A stretch of 6,375 bases of DNA from Micromonosporaceae bacterium (lineage in GTDB: Bacteria; Actinomycetota; Actinomycetes; Mycobacteriales; Micromonosporaceae), in assembly GCA_019689695.1 (NCBI GenBank), contig JADGHA010000257.1, forward strand, positions 1 to 6,375. Reading direction: 5' to 3'. The notes below the pieces were generated by a model. It did not search any database. It was not told the origin of the DNA and saw nothing but the letters and a program-made list of their open reading frames with translations. The translations under genes and the position numbers were made by a program. Positions 1 through 5,025 of the stretch are shown here, piece by piece. Positions within the stretch are counted from its first letter, which is position 1, and each line of letters opens with the position of its first letter.

Positions 1-479
1 GGGTGGGCACCGGCGGCATGGTGACCAAAGTGGAGGCCGCACGGATCGCCACCGGGGCGGGGGTGCCGGTGGTGCTCACCTCGGCCGGGCTCGCCGCAGA
101 GGCACTCGCCGGCGAGCCGGTCGGCACGTTCTTCCATCCGGCCCGTACCCGGCCGGCCGCCCGGCTGTTCTGGCTGGCGCACGCCACCTCGGCGCGTGGC
201 CGCCTGCATCTGGATCCCGGTGCGGTCAAGGCGGTTGTCGACGGGCGCAAGTCGCTGCTTCCGGCGGGCATCACCGCGGTGGACGGGGCGTTCACCGCCG
301 GCGACCCGGTGGACCTGGTGGACGCGGCGTCGGGCACGGCGGTGGCCCGCGGCCTGGTGAACTACGACGCGGTGGAGCTGCCCGGCCTGCTGGGTCGCTC
401 GACTGTGGAGCTGGCCGCCGAGCTCGGCCCGGAGTACGAGCGCGAGGTCGTGCACCGCGACGACCTGGTCCTGCTCTGA
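1..479 (+). CDS. proB: Glutamate 5-kinase, C-terminal part (5'-truncated by window edge)
   Basis: ProB phosphorylates L-glutamate to glutamyl 5-phosphate, the first and feedback-controlled step of proline synthesis, in the cytoplasm. About 158 residues are visible of a protein usually near 370. The visible part opens on the conserved kinase loop GTGGMVTKVEAA, which includes the Lys of the nucleotide/phosphate site, and continues with the last strand and helix of the amino-acid-kinase domain (GVPVVLTSA). A C-terminal PUA domain follows, from about SARGRLHLDPGAVKAV through DGRKSLLPAGITAVDGAF to ARGLVNYDAVELPGLLG. The frame is open to the left edge, so the GTG at position 3 is an internal Val codon and not a start. 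The TGA stop is at 477-479. proA does not follow; a convergent gene lies 90 bases away. The family call is secure. Nothing upstream can be judged. Confidence 0.95.
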   Translation, partial: VGTGGMVTKVEAARIATGAGVPVVLTSAGLAAEALAGEPVGTFFHPARTRPAARLFWLAHATSARGRLHLDPGAVKAVVDGRKSLLPAGITAVDGAFTAGDPVDLVDAASGTAVARGLVNYDAVELPGLLGRSTVELAAELGPEYEREVVHRDDLVLL

Positions 480-569
480 CCGCCAACCGCGCGCCCGACC
501 CGCTGGACCCTGCTCCGCTTCCGCGGTGAGCTGGCGGGCTGGCGACGAGCTACCGGGGCTGGCGAGCGG
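480..569. other. Convergent intergenic region between proB and the QW-repeat gene
   Basis: This 90-base gap separates two converging genes, so transcripts from both sides must end here or run into each other. I see no strong terminator. The only small perfect inverted repeat I noticed is the four-base stem ccgc-ttcc-gcgg at 515-526, with no T-run after it. The seven-mer gctggcg occurs three times, at 530, 538 and 558. In DNA this GC-rich that is weak evidence for a functional repeat. Confidence 0.4.
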
Positions 570-1403
570 TCAGATGCAGGCGCGGATGGCGGCGAGGGTG
601 GTGTGCACGTCGAAGGCCTCGCCGTCGTCGCTGGGCCAGCCGCCGTCGCTGCGCTGCGTCTCGGCCAGCCGCCGCCGGGCCGCGACCATCAACCAGTCAT
701 CCGTCCGGACGCCCGCCCGGCGCAGCGCCGCCGCCATGGACGCGGCGTCCGCGGGCGACATCTTCGGCACCCGTTCGGCCAGCACGACCTGCATCCGGGC
801 CGAGTCGTAGTACATCCCCTGCCGGTGCAGGACCGCGGCGCCCAGCCAGCCGGTCACCAGGAACGACGGCCAGGTGCCGTCCGGGCGCAGTGAGTCGCGG
901 ATGGCGTACGCCGCGCGGAACAGCTCGTCCGCGTACGGCCGGGGAGCCTGTTCGGGAAGGGCGTGCGGCGCGGCCGCGGCGTCGGCGACGTCGGCCGCGG
1001 CCACCGTCAGCCAGTACGCGGCGTTCGCGGTCAGGTAGAGCCGTGCCTCCGGATCCCCCGGGCGGGCCCAGGGCGGTGCGTCCTCGGCGAGGGCGTCGTC
1101 CTCCTCCCAGGTGCCGTCCGGGCGCTGGCGCGAGGCCAGCCAGTCCAGCGCCATCCGCGCCGCGTCGCCGTGCAGCGCGCCGAGGTCGTCCAGCTCGGCC
1201 AGGCGGAAACAGGTCGCGTCGATCGAGGCGACGTGCCCGTTCCAGGTGGCCGGCCAGCCGCCGTGCCGCGACGGCCCGCTCTCGGCCTCGGGCAACACGT
1301 CTGGCTGCGGCGCCACACCCGCCCGCAGCCAGGACAGCCGGGCCCGCTCCACCCGATCCCCCCTGGCCACCACGAAGCCAATCGCGGCGTCCATGTCGAC
1401 CAC
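570..1403 (-). CDS. Prenyltransferase/squalene-cyclase-type QW-repeat protein
   Basis: The protein has 277 residues and no signal peptide or obvious membrane segment, so it is probably cytoplasmic. It carries three QW-like motifs typical of alpha/alpha-barrel terpenoid cyclase and prenyltransferase folds: QRPDGTW (about 93-99), RPDGTW (173-178) and QRSDGGW (250-256), each beside a helix-rich segment. At 277 residues it is less than half the length of a squalene/hopene cyclase (about 630). I find no DxDD protonation motif (EEDDA at 100-104 does not match) and no aspartate-rich DDxxD motif, so a terpene cyclase reaction should not be assumed; a binding or scaffold role is equally possible. The GTG at 1401-1403 is the first start after an in-frame TGA. 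An ATG three codons later (1392-1394) is as good, and neither has a clear Shine-Dalgarno. It lies 73 bases after moeZ and may be the last gene of that transcript. Confidence 0.8.
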   Translation of the reverse strand: MVDMDAAIGFVVARGDRVERARLSWLRAGVAPQPDVLPEAESGPSRHGGWPATWNGHVASIDATCFRLAELDDLGALHGDAARMALDWLASRQRPDGTWEEDDALAEDAPPWARPGDPEARLYLTANAAYWLTVAAADVADAAAAPHALPEQAPRPYADELFRAAYAIRDSLRPDGTWPSFLVTGWLGAAVLHRQGMYYDSARMQVVLAERVPKMSPADAASMAAALRRAGVRTDDWLMVAARRRLAETQRSDGGWPSDDGEAFDVHTTLAAIRACI

Positions 1404-1476
1404 GGTGTGGAGGCTACCGGCGCCGCACCGCCCTGCAACTCAGGAGGTCAGACGATCGTGATCGGCCAGTCGCCGG

Positions 1477-2658
1477 TCAGTACGACGGCAGGGACGGGTC
1501 GATCTGCTTGATCCAGGCGAGCACGCCGCCGTGCACGTGCACCGCGTCACGGAACCCGGCCGCCTTCAGCGCGGCGAGCGCTTCGGCGGACCGCGCGCCC
1601 GACTTGCAGTGCAGCACGATCTGCTTGTCCTGCGGCAGCGAGGCCAGCGCCTCGCCGGAGAGGATCTGGCCCTTGGGGATCAGCACCGAGCCCGGGATCC
1701 GGACGATCTCGTACTCGGCCGGCTCGCGCACGTCGACGAGCAGGAAGTCCTTGCCGGACCGCTGCCAGTCGGCCAGCTCGGTGACGGTGATGGTGGAGTC
1801 GACCACCGCCTGCGCCGCCTCGTCGGAGACCGCGCCGCAGAAGTCGTCGTAGTCCTCCAGCAGGTCGGTGACGGTCGGGTTCTCCCCGCAGAGCACGCAG
1901 TTCGGGTCCTTGCGGACCTTGATGGTGCGGTAGCTCATCTCCAACGCGTCGTAGACGGTCAACCGGCCGACCAGTGGCTCGCCGATGCCGGTGAGCAGCT
2001 TGATGGCCTCGGTGACCTGGATCGAGCCGACGCTCGCGCACAGCACGCCGAGCACCCCGCCCTCGGCGCAGGACGGGACCATGCCGGGCGGCGGCGGCTC
2101 AGGGTAGAGGCAGCGGTAGCAGGGGCCGTGCTCGGCCCAGAAGACCGACGCCTGGCCGTCGAACCGGTAGATCGAACCCCAGACGTACGGCTTGCCGAGC
2201 AGCACCGCGGCGTCGTTGACCAGATACCGGGTGGCGAAGTTGTCGGTGCCGTCGACGATCAGGTCGTACTGGGAGAAGATCTCCCGGACGTTCTCCCGGT
2301 CCAGCGCGGTGTCGTGGATCACCACGTTGACGTACGGATTGATCTCCCTGATGGTCGCCGCGGCGGACTCGGTCTTCGGCCGGCCGATGTCCGACTGGCC
2401 GTGGATGACCTGACGCTGCAGGTTCGACTCGTCGACCGCGTCGAAGTCCACGATGCCCAGCGTGCCGACGCCGGCCGCGGCGAGGTACATCAGCGCCGGG
2501 GCGCCGAGGCCGCCGGCGCCGACACAGAGCACCCGGGAGTTCTTGAGCCGCTTCTGGCCGGTCACCCCGACGTCCGGGATGATCAGGTGGCGCGAGTAGC
2601 GGCGGATCTCGTCGACGGTGAGCTCGGCGGCGGGCTCGACGAGCGGAGGCAGCGACAC
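1477..2658 (-). CDS. moeZ: Adenylyltransferase/sulfurtransferase MoeZ (MoeB/ThiF domain plus rhodanese)
   Basis: MoeZ adenylates the C-terminal Gly-Gly of ubiquitin-like sulfur carriers (MoaD, ThiS and CysO types), and its rhodanese domain supplies the sulfur, giving the carrier thiocarboxylate used for molybdopterin, cysteine and other sulfur metabolites. From the chosen start the protein has 393 residues, close to the 392 I recall for M. tuberculosis MoeZ. The ThiF/E1-like domain (about 14-270) shows the ATP loop GAGGLGAP (47-54), DFDAVDESNLQRQ (71-83), DGTDNFATR (136-144) and PSCAEGGVLG with conserved Cys197. Two CxxC pairs, Cys180/183 and Cys254/257, form a structural zinc site. The rhodanese domain (about 285-390) has active-loop CKSGARS with Cys351. 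The GTG at 2656-2658 is chosen because GGGAG (2666-2670) lies seven bases upstream and because the protein then begins SLPPLVEP as in mycobacterial homologues. The frame stays open upstream to 2781, but that extension looks non-coding. Confidence 0.95.
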   Translation of the reverse strand: MSLPPLVEPAAELTVDEIRRYSRHLIIPDVGVTGQKRLKNSRVLCVGAGGLGAPALMYLAAAGVGTLGIVDFDAVDESNLQRQVIHGQSDIGRPKTESAAATIREINPYVNVVIHDTALDRENVREIFSQYDLIVDGTDNFATRYLVNDAAVLLGKPYVWGSIYRFDGQASVFWAEHGPCYRCLYPEPPPPGMVPSCAEGGVLGVLCASVGSIQVTEAIKLLTGIGEPLVGRLTVYDALEMSYRTIKVRKDPNCVLCGENPTVTDLLEDYDDFCGAVSDEAAQAVVDSTITVTELADWQRSGKDFLLVDVREPAEYEIVRIPGSVLIPKGQILSGEALASLPQDKQIVLHCKSGARSAEALAALKAAGFRDAVHVHGGVLAWIKQIDPSLPSY

Positions 2659-2665
2659 GGTGAGA

Positions 2666-2670
2666 CTCCC
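2666..2670 (-). promoter_or_regulatory. Ribosome-binding site that fixes the moeZ start
   Basis: On the minus strand GGGAG is followed by seven bases (TCTCACC) and then the GTG at 2658. This is the clearest correctly spaced Shine-Dalgarno in the window. It supports the 393-residue MoeZ over the longer readings from 2781 or from other in-frame starts between the two. Confidence 0.75.
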
Positions 2671-2696
2671 GGAGTAGCTGACGGATAGCCGATCAC

Positions 2697-2704
2697 CATT
2701 GTTA
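2697..2704 (-). promoter_or_regulatory. Possible -10 element before moeZ
   Basis: The A/T-rich patch TAACAAT (2698-2704, minus strand) stands out in a very GC-rich gap, about 40 bases before the moeZ GTG. It matches the TATAAT consensus only partly. I see no convincing -35 element at the usual distance. It could start a short leader carrying the GGGAG site. This is a weak call, made because the 153-base gap is the largest between the five minus-strand genes. Confidence 0.25.
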
Positions 2705-2754
2705 CCCGCCCGGCCGCAGACCTGCCATGACATGCGCCACCCGATCACCCCGGC

Positions 2755-2787
2755 GGGCCGGCCCCGCGCCGGCCCAGCCACGGCCGG
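2755..2787 (-). terminator. Overlapping GC hairpins between the DUF3152 gene and moeZ
   Basis: Two perfect hairpins share one arm. The first pairs 2755-2761 with 2769-2775 (gggccgg/ccggccc, seven-base loop). The second pairs 2769-2774 with 2782-2787 (ccggcc/ggccgg, seven-base loop). They cannot form together. They begin 25 bases after the DUF3152 stop (at 2812-2814), and no T-run follows. Terminators without a T-run are accepted in high-GC actinobacteria, so partial termination or attenuation before moeZ is possible. Chance pairing in very GC-rich DNA is also possible. Confidence 0.3.
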
Positions 2788-2811
2788 ACGGGCGGGCCAG
2801 GGCAGCGCAGA

Positions 2812-3786
2812 TCAATGGGTGGTGCCGTCGTACGCGCCGGGCGGGCCGGCGTACCGCTTGCCGTTCAGGTACGGCCAGGCGTTGGCGACACAGCCGTACA
2901 GGCCCAGGGTCTGCTGCTGCATGACCGGCGCCGGCCGGCCCTTGCCCGGGCACAGCTCGTGCCCGTGCCCCAGCTCGTGCCCGACCTCGTGGTTGATCAT
3001 GTACTGGCGGTAGAGGTCGAGCGGCACCCCGGCGTTGACGAAATCCGGCACGGACTGCCGCCACCGGGCCAGGTTGAGGATCACCTTGCCCGGCGCCCGG
3101 CACGAGGTGTACGGCTGGCCGTGCTCCACGATGTCCACCCTGCCCTGAGCGCACATCTTCCGCGCGGTCTCCGGCGTGGCCAGGTAGATCGTGAAGTCGG
3201 TCTGCTCGCCCGGTGCCACCCGCCGCAGCCGCACCTGGCCGCTGGCGGTCCAGCCGCGCGGATCCCCCAGTGTCTTGTCCACTGTGGTGGCGAACGCGGT
3301 GAGGTCCTCCGCCACGCCCTTCTCGATGCCGACCCGGAAGCGGCGCAGCCTGCCCGCGGTCCCCAGGGCCGGGCCGCGCGAGGTGGCGAAGACGAACGAG
3401 CCAGGCCCCGACGAGGGGAACGGGCCCGGCAGGTGGGTCACCGGGCTCGGCGAGGCCGCGGCCACCCGGCCGGCGCGGTCCGCACGGTCGTCGGTTGCGG
3501 GGCGCGTCAGGTCGGGCGTCGGCTGCGTCTGCTGCGCCGCGGCGTTCGTGGGCTCCGGCGGCACCAGACCGCTCCACGGCAGGCTGGCCAGCGCGGCCGG
3601 GTCGACCACCAGGGCGCCGCCGAGCAACAGGACGAGCACGCCGAACGTGACCAGCAGGATCGGGCTGCGTCGCCGGCGGTGCCTGCCTCTTTGATCGCGG
3701 CGAGTGCTTCGCGAATGACTGTGCGTGGTGTAAGGAGCGACTCTGCGAGGCGCGCGGCTGGGTCGGCGGGCTCTCGCGGGGGGCAT
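2812..3786 (-). CDS. DUF3152 membrane-anchored protein with metzincin-like zinc site
   Basis: The protein has 324 residues. A basic, disordered N-terminus of about 40 residues (ending RRRRS) is followed by one membrane segment (about 42-61, PILLVTFGVLVLLLGGALVV), an Ala/Pro/Thr-rich linker (about 75-125) and a conserved extracytoplasmic domain (about 140-324). Positive charges before the segment place the domain outside the membrane. It contains HEVGHELGHGH (266-276), an exact HExxHxxGxxH metzincin-type motif: three His zinc ligands and a catalytic Glu267. PVMQQQ follows, with Met289 a candidate Met-turn. Cys212, 229, 279 and 299 could form two disulfides. This makes it a probable zinc metallopeptidase; its substrate is unknown. 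The ATG at 3784-3786 is the only possible start because an in-frame TGA lies six bases upstream. A perfect GGAGGT lies 23 bases upstream, too far to serve this ATG directly. A DUF3152 gene also adjoins moeZ in M. tuberculosis (from memory). Confidence 0.88.
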   Translation of the reverse strand: MPPARARRPSRAPRRVAPYTTHSHSRSTRRDQRGRHRRRRSPILLVTFGVLVLLLGGALVVDPAALASLPWSGLVPPEPTNAAAQQTQPTPDLTRPATDDRADRAGRVAAASPSPVTHLPGPFPSSGPGSFVFATSRGPALGTAGRLRRFRVGIEKGVAEDLTAFATTVDKTLGDPRGWTASGQVRLRRVAPGEQTDFTIYLATPETARKMCAQGRVDIVEHGQPYTSCRAPGKVILNLARWRQSVPDFVNAGVPLDLYRQYMINHEVGHELGHGHELCPGKGRPAPVMQQQTLGLYGCVANAWPYLNGKRYAGPPGAYDGTTH

Positions 3787-3792
3787 CGCACT

Positions 3793-3815
3793 TCAGGCTG
3801 CCACAGGACACCTCC
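3793..3815 (-). promoter_or_regulatory. Perfect Shine-Dalgarno driving a three-codon start-stop before the DUF3152 gene
   Basis: GGAGGT (3810-3815) begins four bases after the stop codon of the hydrolase gene. Five bases further is GTG (3802-3804), followed by GCA, GCC and TGA (3793-3795). This tiny reading frame is in phase with the DUF3152 gene, whose ATG starts six bases after the TGA. The best ribosome-binding site in this gap therefore serves a three-residue peptide. The downstream ATG has only the weak GAAG (3791-3794) near it. Ribosomes ending on the TGA could reinitiate at the ATG. Confidence 0.45.
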
Positions 3816-3819
3816 GGCG

Positions 3820-4968
3820 TCACGCCGGGGGCGGCTGTGGCGGGACCATCCCTCCAGACGCGGCCAAGCCCCGCCGGGGACCGGAGCTGAACGCCCGGGC
3901 GAGACGCGCGACCACCGGTTGGCGCGCGGGCGCGGGCCGGGCGGCAGCCGCGGCCGGCACCGGTCGGGCGGGAGCCGCGGCAGGCGCCGGTCGGGCGGGG
4001 CCCGCGGCCGGCGCCGGTCGGGCGGAAGCCTCGTCGAGCAGGGCCAACACGGCGCGGGCGACGACGCGCGGCACCTCCATGTGCGCCACGTGCCCGACCC
4101 CGTCCAGGATCAGCAGCCGGCTGTCCGGGATCACCCGGGCCACCTGCGGCGCCACCCGGATGTCCACCAGCCGGTCCTGCCGTCCGCCGATGACCAGCGT
4201 CGGCGCGGTGATCCGGGCCGCCAACCGCCACAGCGAACCGGAGCCGGGCAGGTACGCCCGCAGGAAGCTGGAGACCAGGCCACGCATCGTGCCGACGTAC
4301 GCGGTCAGGTAGTGCGGCACGGTGTAGCGCGCCCGCACCTCCTCGATCGCCTCGGCCAGCCGCTGCTCGGGCATCCGGCTCGGATCGGCGTAGCACGCCG
4401 CCAGGACCTGCCGGGCCAGCTCGTCGGGCGTCAGCTGAGCGAGCATGCGGTTGGCGACCCGGTCCGCCCGCGGCAGCACGAGCAGCGGCAGCATCCGGCC
4501 CTGCAGGGAGCGGCGCGGGTTGAGGAACGGCATCGCCGGGGAGACCAGGGTCAGGGTACGCACCAGGTCCGGCCGGGTGGCGGCGACCCGCACCGCGATC
4601 GCCCCGCCGAGCGAGTTGCCGAACAGGTGGACCGGACCCCGGCCGGCCGCCTCGATCCAGCGCGTGACCCGGCCGGCGAGCGCGGCGATCGTGTACCGCG
4701 GGGCCGGGTCGCTCATCCCGAATCCGGGCAGGTCGATGGCCTGCCCGTCCAGCCGGTCGGCGAGCAGGCCCGCCAGGTCGGTCCAGTTGGTCGAGGAGCC
4801 GCCGAGGCCGTGCACGTACAGCGCCGGCTCCGCGCCGCTCACCCGGGCCGGAGTCTGGCGTACGAAGGTCGTCGCGCCGTCCAGCAGCACGGCTCGACCG
4901 GGCCAGGGCGGGGTCAGCGGGCCGTCGCCGGGCAACTGCTCGTCAGGTGCCAGACGCGCGCGCTTCAT
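3820..4968 (-). CDS. Alpha/beta-fold hydrolase with repetitive Ala/Pro/Arg tail
   Basis: The protein has 382 residues and no signal peptide, so it is probably cytoplasmic. The fold runs from about 25 to 312. Visible motifs are the oxyanion-hole HGLGG (53-57), DLPGFGMSD (79-87), nucleophile elbow GNSLGG with Ser119, the acid GGRQDRLVD with Asp265, and GVGHVAHME with His293. The catalytic triad is complete. The cap region between about 145 and 245 is helical. The sequence resembles generic esterase, epoxide-hydrolase or C-C hydrolase relatives and does not fix a substrate. Residues 316-351 are four nine-residue repeats of the form ARPxPAxxP, followed by a basic, Pro-rich end; this tail is probably disordered and not needed for the fold. 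The ATG at 4966-4968 directly follows GAAAAG, which is too close for a normal ribosome-binding site. The gap to the DUF3152 ATG is only 33 bases, so these two genes are probably co-transcribed. Confidence 0.88.
   Translation of the reverse strand: MKRARLAPDEQLPGDGPLTPPWPGRAVLLDGATTFVRQTPARVSGAEPALYVHGLGGSSTNWTDLAGLLADRLDGQAIDLPGFGMSDPAPRYTIAALAGRVTRWIEAAGRGPVHLFGNSLGGAIAVRVAATRPDLVRTLTLVSPAMPFLNPRRSLQGRMLPLLVLPRADRVANRMLAQLTPDELARQVLAACYADPSRMPEQRLAEAIEEVRARYTVPHYLTAYVGTMRGLVSSFLRAYLPGSGSLWRLAARITAPTLVIGGRQDRLVDIRVAPQVARVIPDSRLLILDGVGHVAHMEVPRVVARAVLALLDEASARPAPAAGPARPAPAAAPARPVPAAAAARPAPARQPVVARLARAFSSGPRRGLAASGGMVPPQPPPA
3929..4025 (-). repeat. 27-base in-frame tandem repeat in the hydrolase tail
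   Basis: Three 27-base units (3929-3955, 3956-3982, 3983-4009) and the first 16 bases of a fourth (4010-4025) lie head to tail. On the + strand each begins ggcgcc, ggcacc or a close variant and carries ggtcgggcgg or ggccgggcgg. They encode the nine-residue ARPxPAxxP repeats. Because the unit length is a multiple of three, copy number can change without breaking the frame. Confidence 0.85.
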
Positions 4969-4974
4969 CTTTTC

Positions 4975-4980
4975 ACTATG
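4975..4980 (-). promoter_or_regulatory. Possible -10 element of a leaderless hydrolase transcript
   Basis: On the minus strand CATAGT is followed by six bases (GAAAAG) and then the ATG at 4968. The hexamer matches TATAAT at four of six positions, and the spacing is what is expected when transcription starts at the A of the start codon. Leaderless genes are common in actinobacteria. The absence of a properly spaced Shine-Dalgarno fits this. I see no good -35 element, so the call is tentative. Confidence 0.35.
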
Positions 4981-4986
4981 CCCCGG

Positions 4987-5020
4987 TCCGCCGTGTGGCG
5001 GCGGAGCCGGACGAGCCGGC
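4987..5020 (-). terminator. Tandem GC hairpins after the rightmost gene
   Basis: Two perfect hairpins stand back to back, starting five bases after the TGA at 5026-5028. In transcription order the first is gccgg-ctcgt-ccggc (5006-5020) and the second is tccgccg-ccaca-cggcgga (4987-5005, seven-base stem). No T-run follows. The position directly after a stop and before a promoter-like hexamer suits a terminator or a transcript-end stabiliser of the T-run-free actinobacterial kind. Confidence 0.45.
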
Positions 5021-5025
5021 CCGGC

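Noticed and set aside
1453..1464. Short palindrome cgatcgtgatcg between moeZ and the QW-repeat gene
   Set aside because: At most a four-base stem with a four-base loop and no T-run; too weak to call a terminator or operator.
890..1852. A 320-codon plus-strand frame opposite the QW-repeat gene and the end of moeZ
   Set aside because: It is almost entirely Arg, Pro, Ala and Ser, crosses a gene junction on the other strand, and has no recognisable domain.
1531..2688. A 385-codon plus-strand frame opposite moeZ
   Set aside because: It mirrors the codon pattern of moeZ (an Asp/Val/Arg/Leu/Gly-rich antisense product), contains no motif, and moeZ is certain.
2659..2781. N-terminal extension of MoeZ by 41 residues
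   Set aside because: The frame is open, but the extension is not protein-like, lies over hairpins and a promoter-like patch, and exceeds the usual family length. The GTG at 2658 has a well-spaced GGGAG.
2702..4396. A 564-codon open frame on the minus strand across the DUF3152 gene and the end of the hydrolase gene
   Set aside because: Its translation is a monotonous Arg/Gly/Ala/Pro mixture without any motif, and it runs out of phase through two genes with clear catalytic motifs. Long stop-free frames are expected at this GC content.
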